This document shows, piece after piece, positions 1 through 5,437 of a stretch of 9,331 bases of DNA; within the stretch, counting starts at the first letter, position 1; each line of letters opens with the position of its first letter. The stretch lies in assembly GCA_016763955.1 (NCBI GenBank), contig JAESSU010000269.1, positions 1 to 9,331 of the forward strand, in the 5' to 3' direction. Made by a program: the position numbers and the translations under genes. A model generated the notes under the pieces. That model worked only from the letters and a program-made list of their open reading frames with translations, made no database searches and was not told the origin of the DNA. This DNA comes from Phycisphaeraceae bacterium. GTDB taxonomy: Bacteria; Planctomycetota; Phycisphaerae; Phycisphaerales; Phycisphaeraceae.

Positions 1-101
1 AGCGGGAATCCTTCATCTTCCTTCGGCAGTTCTTGGAGCAAGTCACTCAGTCTATCTGACTTCCAAAATTTTCTAAGTGGAATCTTTGAGGCTGCACAAT
101 G
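1..101. other. left-edge stretch without an identified gene
   Basis: This stretch lies downstream of the HAD-type gene, whose TAA stop is at 102-104 on the minus strand. On the minus strand the same reading frame stays open from that stop to the window edge (about 33 codons, with a plausible-looking segment reading KIPLRKFWKSDRL). I see no ATG or well-placed ribosome site for it. It could be the beginning of a following gene, a continuation of the HAD protein past a premature stop, or chance. No terminator hairpin is obvious. Confidence 0.25.
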
Positions 102-530
102 TTAACCCAGTGGATTCTCAGGATCCAGATCGTTGAGGTAGCCAAACTGCTTGCGCTGCAGATTGCAGGTGAATAAAGGGTCCTTTGCAGACCATTTATC
201 CAGATAAGCGGTGCTGAGAATTGTTTGAAATACCGTGATACCAAAGTCCTTTAAGTACTCCACATAAAATGGATTATCATCAAAAAAGATGGTGATATTG
301 TATTCTTGCATCAAGCCCAATTTGTGCTCCTTCATTCTGTTAAAATGGTCCACACCCATATCCTTCTCATCATATTCATAACCCAATAAGATGTCTTTAT
401 ATAGCTCTGGAGTAATTCCCAACTCATCAAGCTGTCTTCGGATATCTGACTTCTGAGAACTCTGTGTACCACTGACCACGTACACATCATGCGCCCAATT
501 CTTCATCAGTGGAATAAAAAACTCCGGGAT
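102..530 (-). CDS. HAD-type hydrolase, N-terminally truncated at a junction
   Basis: Probable haloacid dehalogenase-superfamily phosphatase fragment. Counting from the ATG at 506, VYVVSGT (S12-G13-T14) fits HAD motif II, lysines K59 and K62 could supply motif III, and IFFDDN (D76-D77) fits acidic motif IV. The frame continues upstream of that ATG as IPEFFIPL, which looks like genuine HAD sequence, so the internal ATG is not the real start. It stops at a TGA at 531-533 that belongs to murA sequence. Motif I (DxDx[T/V]), which carries the nucleophilic aspartate, is therefore absent, and the product as seen should be catalytically dead. About 140 residues remain. The region is clearly more AT-rich than the adjoining murA (hand count of lines 181-300: 43 G/C in 120). 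Substrate is unknown; no close family is recognised. It is either a broken gene or the edge of a chimeric contig. Confidence 0.6.
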   Translation of the reverse strand: MPEFFIPLMKNWAHDVYVVSGTQSSQKSDIRRQLDELGITPELYKDILLGYEYDEKDMGVDHFNRMKEHKLGLMQEYNITIFFDDNPFYVEYLKDFGITVFQTILSTAYLDKWSAKDPLFTCNLQRKQFGYLNDLDPENPLG

Positions 531-531
531 T
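526..531. other. junction between two decapitated, head-to-head genes
   Basis: Recognisable HAD coding sequence on the minus strand reaches about 528-530, and recognisable MurA coding sequence on the plus strand begins about 529. There is no intergenic DNA, promoter or start codon for either gene. G/C content jumps across this point (43 of 120 for bases 181-300 against 71 of 120 for bases 541-660, counted by hand). A genuine arrangement would need two 5'-truncated genes fused to the base, so a chimeric assembly or a recent illegitimate recombination event is inferred. Confidence 0.65.
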
Positions 532-1827
532 CAAGGCGGCAAACGCTTACGCGGTACGGTACGGATTAACGGCTCAAAAAATGCAGCCCTGCCCCTGATG
601 GCAGCCGCGCTGCTCACCGATGAACCGGTGATCCTCCGGGATACACCAAACCTCGCGGATATCCGCAATATGCAAAGACTTCTTGAGTCTCTAGGCTGCC
701 CGACCCACCGTGATGGTGATGATCGCAAGGGACGTAATATGACCTTGCATGCTAACGATAACACTTTGTGTACCGCACACTATGACATCGTCCGAACGAT
801 GCGAGCAAGTATTTGTACGCTTGGCCCACTACTTGCCAAACGCGGCCAAGCTCGTGTGTCGATGCCCGGCGGTTGTAATATTGGTGACCGTCCGGTGGAC
901 TTGCACTTGCGAGGCCTTGAAGCATTGGGCGCCCATATCCATCTGGATGAAGGTTACATCGTCGCGTCACTGCCTAAAGGTAAACGGCTTGAAGGTGCGC
1001 GTATTTTTCTAGGCGGGCCTTTTGGTTCAACCGTATTAGGAACTGCTAACGTGATGTCCGCTGCGGTGCTTGCAAAAGGGCAAACGGTTATTGAGTCTGC
1101 TGCTTGTGAGCCGGAGATTCAGGGGTTAGCGGACATGCTCATTGCCATGGGCGCAAAGATCACCGGCGCAGGCTCGCCACGGATCATCATTGATGGTGTT
1201 GACTCTCTTGGCGGTGTGGATTACACCGTGATGCCCGACCGCATTGAAGCGGGGACTTACATCATGGCAGGGGCGATTACCAACGGCGATGTCATTTTAG
1301 AAAATTGCCCAGTCGATGCCCTAAGTGCTGTGATTGATCGGCTCAAATTTATTGGCGTGGAACTCGAACCCATTGACGAAACCGATCCGCTTCGCCAGAC
1401 CGTGCGCGTTGCATCGGCTAGAAGACTCGCTCCCGTGCAACTCACCACACAGCCGCATCCAGGCTTCCCAACAGATCTACAAGCTCAGATCATGGCACTA
1501 CTGTGTCTTGCAGATGGCAACTCCATCATCACCGAAAAAATCTTCCCTGACCGTTTCTTGCATGTCGCGGAGTTGCTGCGGATGGGAGCGAATCTCACCC
1601 GCAACGGCTCAAGCGTCCTCGTCACCGGCGTACGTGAACTCATCGGCGCGCCGGTGATGGCATCAGACCTTCGCGCCTCCGCCGGCCTAGTGTTAGCCGG
1701 TTTAGCAGCACGCGGAACCACCACGATCAACCGTGTATATCACTTGGATCGCGGCTACGAAAAGATGGAATTGACACTGCAAAACCTAGGTGCAGACATC
1801 CAACGCGTCAATGTCGATGCCGTGTGA
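529..1827 (+). CDS. murA: UDP-N-acetylglucosamine 1-carboxyvinyltransferase (MurA), 5' end missing
   Basis: First committed enzyme of peptidoglycan synthesis in the cytoplasm; it transfers enolpyruvate from PEP to UDP-GlcNAc. Family sequence starts abruptly at IQGGKRLRGTVRINGSKNAA (529 onward), including the Lys-Asn pair (577-582) that matches E. coli K22-N23. Further landmarks are PGGCNIGDRPVDLH with the PEP-site cysteine at 874-876 (E. coli C115, the fosfomycin target), GFPTDLQAQ with the catalytic aspartate, FLHVAELLRMGA, and the C-terminal HLDRGYEKME containing the R397 equivalent. The C-terminus is complete, and about 433 residues are present, close to family length. Only the first five or so residues and the start codon are missing. 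There is no in-frame ATG, GTG or TTG between the stop at 454-456 and the ATG at 598, and starting at 598 would delete the K22-N23 loop. The left boundary is therefore a junction with the HAD fragment, not a normal start. Confidence 0.95.
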   Translation: MQGGKRLRGTVRINGSKNAALPLMAAALLTDEPVILRDTPNLADIRNMQRLLESLGCPTHRDGDDRKGRNMTLHANDNTLCTAHYDIVRTMRASICTLGPLLAKRGQARVSMPGGCNIGDRPVDLHLRGLEALGAHIHLDEGYIVASLPKGKRLEGARIFLGGPFGSTVLGTANVMSAAVLAKGQTVIESAACEPEIQGLADMLIAMGAKITGAGSPRIIIDGVDSLGGVDYTVMPDRIEAGTYIMAGAITNGDVILENCPVDALSAVIDRLKFIGVELEPIDETDPLRQTVRVASARRLAPVQLTTQPHPGFPTDLQAQIMALLCLADGNSIITEKIFPDRFLHVAELLRMGANLTRNGSSVLVTGVRELIGAPVMASDLRASAGLVLAGLAARGTTTINRVYHLDRGYEKMELTLQNLGADIQRVNVDAV

Positions 1828-1838
1828 CTAGTTCAAAG

Positions 1839-1861
1839 CCCTGCCACTCCTGTGGCACGGG
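1839..1861. terminator. hairpin between convergent genes
   Basis: The stem TGCCAC / GTGGCA has a 4-base loop (TCCT) and is extended by CCC/GGG with one bulged base. It sits 11 bases after the murA stop and about 35 bases after the end of the convergent Trm112-like gene. No clear T-run follows on either strand, so this may be a weak, bidirectional or Rho-assisted terminator rather than a canonical intrinsic one. Confidence 0.35.
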
Positions 1862-1896
1862 TGTTGGCAATGCCTCCTGCGATGCAGCGAAAATCG

Positions 1897-2130
1897 TTAA
1901 TTAGCAACGTGGTCTTTGAAGGCTTGCTTAAAAGCGTCAAGTGTTGCGTAGCCTTCGGGCAAGATGGCTTCATCCGCAATGAGTACCGGCACGCCATCGA
2001 CAATGGGGTATTTCAGGCCGCCGATTTCTGAGACCAGGTAGTTATCTTGCATCGTCAGTTTTGAACGGGTCAATGGGCAGACAATACAGTCAAGTAGTTG
2101 GGATGCTAAATCAGGTGCTGTGTCGTTCAT
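1897..2130 (-). CDS. Trm112/UPF0434-family small protein
   Basis: This 77-residue protein resembles the Trm112p-like (UPF0434, E. coli YcaR) family, small zinc-ribbon-type proteins. In eukaryotes and archaea they activate methyltransferases; in bacteria their role is poorly defined. The hallmark is LLDCIVCPLTRSKL (residues 12-25) followed by the core YPIVDGVPVLIADEA (41-55), matching the family's FP-x-DGIPVLL signature. Unlike YcaR, the CPxC pair is not kept: C15 and C18 form a shifted CxxC, and the third cysteine of the ribbon is missing, so zinc binding is doubtful. The ATG at 2128-2130 is preceded by AAGGA (2136-2140) at 5-nt spacing. It lies 11 nt downstream of the amidotransferase gene and is almost certainly co-transcribed with it. 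Confidence 0.85.
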   Translation of the reverse strand: MNDTAPDLASQLLDCIVCPLTRSKLTMQDNYLVSEIGGLKYPIVDGVPVLIADEAILPEGYATLDAFKQAFKDHVAN

Positions 2131-2141
2131 GGTGATCCTTT

Positions 2142-2846
2142 TTAGACATCAAAAAGCAGGGTTGCAATCAGTTCGCATAAACGATCACCACGCCGACGGT
2201 AGTTGTGATAATGCTCATCGCATTGAGCAATGATTGCATCGGCATCTTGTTTATTGCTTGTCACAAAATGTGATTTTGCAAAGTACTCAAGCTGCTGACG
2301 ATCCCACTCAAAGTGATATTGAAAACAGTAGCAGGTCATCCCCACACGGAAGGCTTGGTTTGGGCATAACACTGAGCCTGCTAAGGGAACGCCCCCAGGG
2401 GGGAGCTTGGTGACTTCTTGCCCATGGAGATGAAATTGAATGCTGTCCCATGTTTGACCGGCTAGTAGCGCATCGGTGGTGCCTGGGAAGGCGAGCTTGA
2501 CGTTGTGCCAGCCAATTTCGGGGCGGTCCATTTTGGTGACTTCGCCGCCCAGTGCCGTTGCAATAAGCTGAGCGCCTAGGCAGATTCCCACCATCGGCAG
2601 GTTCGCGTCATGGGCTTTTTTGATCAAGTCCATTTCGGGCTGCATCCAGTGATGTTGATCCTGCTCATCGACATTCATTGATCCGCCCATCACCAATAGG
2701 CCGGTGATGTGGTCCAGATTTTCTGGCAGAGGCGTATCACTGTCGTGCAGAGGCACCGTGATCAAACGGTGGCTACGTTGTTGAAGGAATTGCCCGAGAA
2801 CCGCGGAGGTCTCATCCATTTCGTGTTGTAAAACAAGCAAGCTCAT
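2142..2846 (-). CDS. class I glutamine amidotransferase (GMP synthase-like)
   Basis: A stand-alone GATase1-fold protein of 234 residues. It has the nucleophile elbow GICLGAQLIA with Cys89, an oxyanion-type segment VMGGSM (52-57), and the His178/Glu180 pair in FQYHFEWD that completes the Cys-His-Glu triad. No synthetase domain is attached. Related free-standing proteins include GMP synthase-like amidotransferases and gamma-glutamyl hydrolases acting on polyamine or amino-acid conjugates; the substrate cannot be fixed from sequence. The chosen ATG (2846) gives MSLLVLQHE, the usual family N-terminus. An upstream in-frame TTG at 2880-2882 would add 12 atypical residues. No good Shine-Dalgarno precedes the ATG. 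It heads a two-gene operon with the Trm112-like gene. Confidence 0.85.
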   Translation of the reverse strand: MSLLVLQHEMDETSAVLGQFLQQRSHRLITVPLHDSDTPLPENLDHITGLLVMGGSMNVDEQDQHHWMQPEMDLIKKAHDANLPMVGICLGAQLIATALGGEVTKMDRPEIGWHNVKLAFPGTTDALLAGQTWDSIQFHLHGQEVTKLPPGGVPLAGSVLCPNQAFRVGMTCYCFQYHFEWDRQQLEYFAKSHFVTSNKQDADAIIAQCDEHYHNYRRRGDRLCELIATLLFDV

Positions 2847-2853
2847 GGGGCAA

Positions 2854-2882
2854 AGTCTTGCGATATTTACCCATTCTGTCAA
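2854..2882 (-). promoter_or_regulatory. possible promoter for the amidotransferase operon
   Basis: A perfect -35-like TTGACA (2877-2882) is followed at 17-nt spacing by a poor -10 candidate AAGACT (2854-2859, three of six consensus matches). Transcription would begin almost at the ATG, giving a nearly leaderless message, which would agree with the lack of a Shine-Dalgarno. A nine-base homopolymer (C9 at 2885-2893, G on the transcribed side) lies just upstream. Speculative. Confidence 0.2.
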
Positions 2883-2884
2883 CT

Positions 2885-3093
2885 CCCCCCCCCGGAACCC
2901 CGGAAGTTTCCCCTGTGTTTTTAACCGCTGATGGTTTTGTCGGTCTTGTTCTTAGCGCGGCTTCTCCCGGGTTTTTATGCAAAAAGCCGTTGGAAGTGAC
3001 GCAGTCAATTCCTGCGGGGGCCGGAGCGGGGCAGATAATGATGCAAAACGCTCTAATGTCCGGTGTTTAAAATTCCGGGGGTAAATTCCGGGG
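2885..3093. repeat. paired inverted CCCCGGAA octamers in the divergent spacer
   Basis: The spacer between the divergent amidotransferase and QueC-like genes (2847-3131, 285 bases) holds no credible gene. CCCCGGAA occurs in tandem at 2890-2897 and 2898-2905, and its reverse complement TTCCGGGG occurs twice at 3073-3080 and 3086-3093. The two pairs face each other across about 167 bases. The spacer also contains C9 (2885-2893), CCCGGG (2966-2971), the small palindrome TTTTTATGCAAAAA (2972-2985) and a G-rich patch near 3014-3032. It could be operator sites for a shared regulator, the terminal inverted repeats of a tiny non-autonomous element, or a structured region. Nothing identifies it further. 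Confidence 0.4.
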
Positions 3094-3131
3094 GGTGATC
3101 CCTAAACCCTTAATTGGCCGACAATATATCT

Positions 3132-3755
3132 ATGCCTAATTTTGACACGATGATTATGAATTCTGGCGGATTGCGAAGTCTTATTGCCACGGGCATGGGG
3201 GCCTGTGATGTGGGCAGTACGTCGGTGGCTATGTTGCATTTTCAACAACGTCACGTCAATACACGCAATCGCATGGAAGCCATGCAGCAGCAAGCAGAGC
3301 ATTTTGAGATCGAGCAGGTGGTTCGCAGTGAGATGGCAACCCTAATTTCAAACCCCGGCCAGAGTGTTCGGGAAGATGATATGCCTGACCCTGTGACGTT
3401 TTATCGCGTGCAGATGCTTATTGCTGCCTTGGCGCAAGCGATTGAGTTTAGGGTTAAGCGGCTGATCGTGCCTTTTGCGTGTAATGCAGATCACGATCGA
3501 ATCGCTCGGATTACTGAACAACTGACATTGGTTTTGCATCTTGTTGAGTTGGACGATGCGCAAGCCATTCCTGTTGTGGAGATGCCCTTGCTGGAACTCA
3601 CTGACAGAGAGCTCATCGAACTTGGCGAGCAGATGCAGGTTCCTTGGTCTAAGTCTTGGAGCTGTCGTAATGCTGGCGATGAGCCTTGTGGCGGATGTCC
3701 AGCTTGTGTGAGTCGGTCACAGGCATTCCAAGAAGCTGGGGTTTCTGACGAGTAG
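3132..3755 (+). CDS. QueC-like protein with degenerate PP-loop
   Basis: A 207-residue protein resembling 7-cyano-7-deazaguanine synthase (QueC/ExsB), which makes preQ0 for queuosine. The C-terminal end is the clearest match: a VPWSKSWSC segment, then CGGCPACVSRSQAF, giving four cysteines (C178, C186, C189, C192) in the QueC zinc-site pattern, with the closing AF-x-EAG. At the N-terminus the ATP-pyrophosphatase loop SGGxDS reads SGGLRS (residues 11-16): the aspartate position is Arg. The family's central ARN and GxNxxD-type motifs are not recognisable; MPDPVTFYR and FACNADHDR stand in their places. It is likely a paralogue that kept the fold and zinc site but perhaps not adenylation. The ATG at 3132 was preferred; an in-frame TTG at 3114 would add six residues. 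Neither start has a clear Shine-Dalgarno. No other queuosine gene lies nearby. Confidence 0.7.
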   Translation: MPNFDTMIMNSGGLRSLIATGMGACDVGSTSVAMLHFQQRHVNTRNRMEAMQQQAEHFEIEQVVRSEMATLISNPGQSVREDDMPDPVTFYRVQMLIAALAQAIEFRVKRLIVPFACNADHDRIARITEQLTLVLHLVELDDAQAIPVVEMPLLELTDRELIELGEQMQVPWSKSWSCRNAGDEPCGGCPACVSRSQAFQEAGVSDE

Positions 3756-3809
3756 TCATTGAGAGGGTCGTTATTGAAAATCCTAACGCCCAATTCCAAA
3801 AGATAAAAG

Positions 3810-4652
3810 CTATACCCTTTGTCGTTTGCGGTAGGTCGCGGGCCCCATATCGTAGTGCTTGTTAAACACACGTGAGAAGTAGAAGCGGTTTCCAAAACCC
3901 GTGTCATGGGCAATCTGGTCGATGGCATTTTGTGTATAAATTAATTGTTTGGCAGCCTCGCTGATTCGTCGTTCTTGCACATACTGAGCAGGGGTTTGGC
4001 CAACACATTCTCGAAAACGACGAATGAAATAATCCTCACTCATATGACACAAGGATGCGAGCTGGGTATTGGTGGTGTTCGTGTGGTAATGTTCGTCGAT
4101 GTACTGCACGGCAGGTTGGACGGCTTGCTGGGCTGCCATGGCTTGATCACAAAGCTGCGTCTTGGATTTAGGCAGTTGCATCAGCAGATCCGTGAATGCC
4201 CAGTACAGCAAGCTTTTACAACGACAAAGAACAGCAGCGGAACTGGTGTCGCCATCTTCTATTTGATCACAAAGCGCCATAAATGCCTTGTCACGAATCG
4301 GGTCGGCGTTGAGCATAAACGGTCGATCAAAGACTTGCCGAATCAAAGCAGGGGGGATGCCCACAACGTCAAAATGAATATAGAAGTGGCCGATATTCTG
4401 TTTATTGAGACAGGAATAGGTGACCCATCCGGGAATTAAATGCACTTGGCCGGGAATCAGTTCATGGTCCCCGTGGTCTGAACGGATCATCGCGCCAGAT
4501 CGGTTATTGATATATAAACGCCAGAAGCTGTCAGTGGTGTGATCTGCTTTCCATGAAGGGTCAATGGTGGTTAATGCCACGCATAGTGTGCGGATAGAGA
4601 GCCGGTCGCCAACCGATAGCTGATATTTGATATTGGGGTGTTTGGGCCTCAT
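3810..4652 (-). CDS. AraC-family transcriptional regulator
   Basis: A 280-residue regulator. An N-terminal sensing region (about 1-165, cupin-like, with LIPGQVHLIPGWVTYS at 65-80 typical of AraC effector domains) is followed by a C-terminal double helix-turn-helix (about 182-278). The first HTH is around TQLASLCHMSEDYFIRRFRE and the second around AIDQIAHDTGFGNRFYFSRV, followed by the family's FNKHYDMGPATYRK ending. AraC proteins usually respond to a small molecule, often a sugar or metabolite, and control neighbouring genes. The ATG at 4652 lies 74 nt after the TIM-barrel gene; its Shine-Dalgarno is poor. A TTG at 4739 would extend the product by 29 residues and overlap the TIM-barrel gene by 13 nt. 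It is the last gene of the minus-strand cluster and convergent with the QueC-like gene, with no obvious terminator hairpin in the 54-base gap. It may control the cluster, but no operator is identified. Confidence 0.9.
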   Translation of the reverse strand: MRPKHPNIKYQLSVGDRLSIRTLCVALTTIDPSWKADHTTDSFWRLYINNRSGAMIRSDHGDHELIPGQVHLIPGWVTYSCLNKQNIGHFYIHFDVVGIPPALIRQVFDRPFMLNADPIRDKAFMALCDQIEDGDTSSAAVLCRCKSLLYWAFTDLLMQLPKSKTQLCDQAMAAQQAVQPAVQYIDEHYHTNTTNTQLASLCHMSEDYFIRRFRECVGQTPAQYVQERRISEAAKQLIYTQNAIDQIAHDTGFGNRFYFSRVFNKHYDMGPATYRKRQRV

Positions 4653-4726
4653 GTCGGAATAGGATATATCAAGTAGAGGTAATTTGCACGGTTTAAATTT
4701 GAGTTCAACCCTTTGCCAAGAATATT

Positions 4727-5437
4727 TTAGCGGGTACAAGTTTCGATCTGTAGGGCCTCAATGGCGTGGCGTTGTTCATCAGGAATTCCTTGCGGGGGGA
4801 TGACGGCTTCGAGAATAATAGGCACCTTAGGGTCGAGGCGTTGGGCGATCCGGCGGCAGGCTTGGATCATTGGAGCATCTAAGGCCCAGTGTTTACCTTC
4901 CATGTCAATCCGACTTAGGTGAATTTCACGCAGTCGATCCGAGAAGTTTGCCAGCATCGCAACGGCGACAGACATGCTCTGATCAACCTGCTGGGCGTGG
5001 GCGATGTCAAAACACCAGCTCGCTTGGGGAAGCATGTCAAAGTATGTGAGCATCTCCGTGGCCGTTTGGCCAACGGGTTTGCGAGGGTCTGAGTTTTCAA
5101 TGCAAAGATGATGTCCCAATGTTCGCCATGGGGCAGGGTCTTGAATCATGTCCGGGTGGACGATGATGTTCCATTTGCGGGCGACAATGGGTTGGAGCAT
5201 TTTACAGAGTGTTTTTTCATCTAGCGTGACAAATTTACTCGGTGCATGAAATGAGATTTGCTTAAATTTTGAAAGGTCGAGTCCGTCTTCTAAAGCTTTA
5301 AGCAAGATAGGCAGTTCTGGCTCGCGCAGTGCAGACAATTCAATCACATCGACTTTGTATTGATGTAGGATCGATATGGCTCGTTTAAAATCACCACGAG
5401 CCAGTGAGCCAGTTGAAAATCCGATGTTGCGTTTCAA
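4727..5437 (-). CDS. TIM-barrel protein, xylose isomerase/endonuclease IV-like
   Basis: A 236-residue protein of the AP_endonuc_2/xylose isomerase-like TIM-barrel superfamily. That group includes sugar-phosphate isomerases/epimerases and endonuclease IV, which cuts DNA at abasic sites. Candidate metal ligands fall on successive strand ends: E33 (VIELSA), H64 (SFHAP), H94 (IVHPD), E114 (CIENSD), D144 and H147 (FDIAH), H173 (EIHLS), H183 (KHWAL) and E210 (ILEAVIP). The DxxH spacing and overall order match the endonuclease IV three-metal pattern, though the protein is shorter than the roughly 285 residues of E. coli Nfo. The start is TTG, overlapping the nucleotidyltransferase stop as TTGA. It gives MKRNIGFSTGSLA, a typical strand-1 beginning, and has GGAGGT upstream. 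Sugar isomerase, hydrolase and nuclease activities all remain possible. Confidence 0.8.
   Translation of the reverse strand: MKRNIGFSTGSLARGDFKRAISILHQYKVDVIELSALREPELPILLKALEDGLDLSKFKQISFHAPSKFVTLDEKTLCKMLQPIVARKWNIIVHPDMIQDPAPWRTLGHHLCIENSDPRKPVGQTATEMLTYFDMLPQASWCFDIAHAQQVDQSMSVAVAMLANFSDRLREIHLSRIDMEGKHWALDAPMIQACRRIAQRLDPKVPIILEAVIPPQGIPDEQRHAIEALQIETCTR

Noticed and set aside
598..600. ATG at 598 as the murA start
   Set aside because: MurA family sequence, including the catalytic Lys-Asn pair, continues upstream in frame to 529, so 598 is an internal methionine.
2858..3070. Plus-strand open frame of 70 codons in the divergent spacer
   Set aside because: It overlaps the amidotransferase 5' end and the octamer repeats, is Gly/Pro/Ala-rich, and matches no family I recognise. 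It has no ribosome site.
3945..4439. Plus-strand open frame of 164 codons
   Set aside because: It lies wholly opposite the well-supported AraC-family gene and has no recognisable motif.
4653..4739. TTG at 4739 as the AraC start
   Set aside because: The added 29 residues do not look like the family and there is no ribosome site; the ATG at 4652 fits better, though not decisively.
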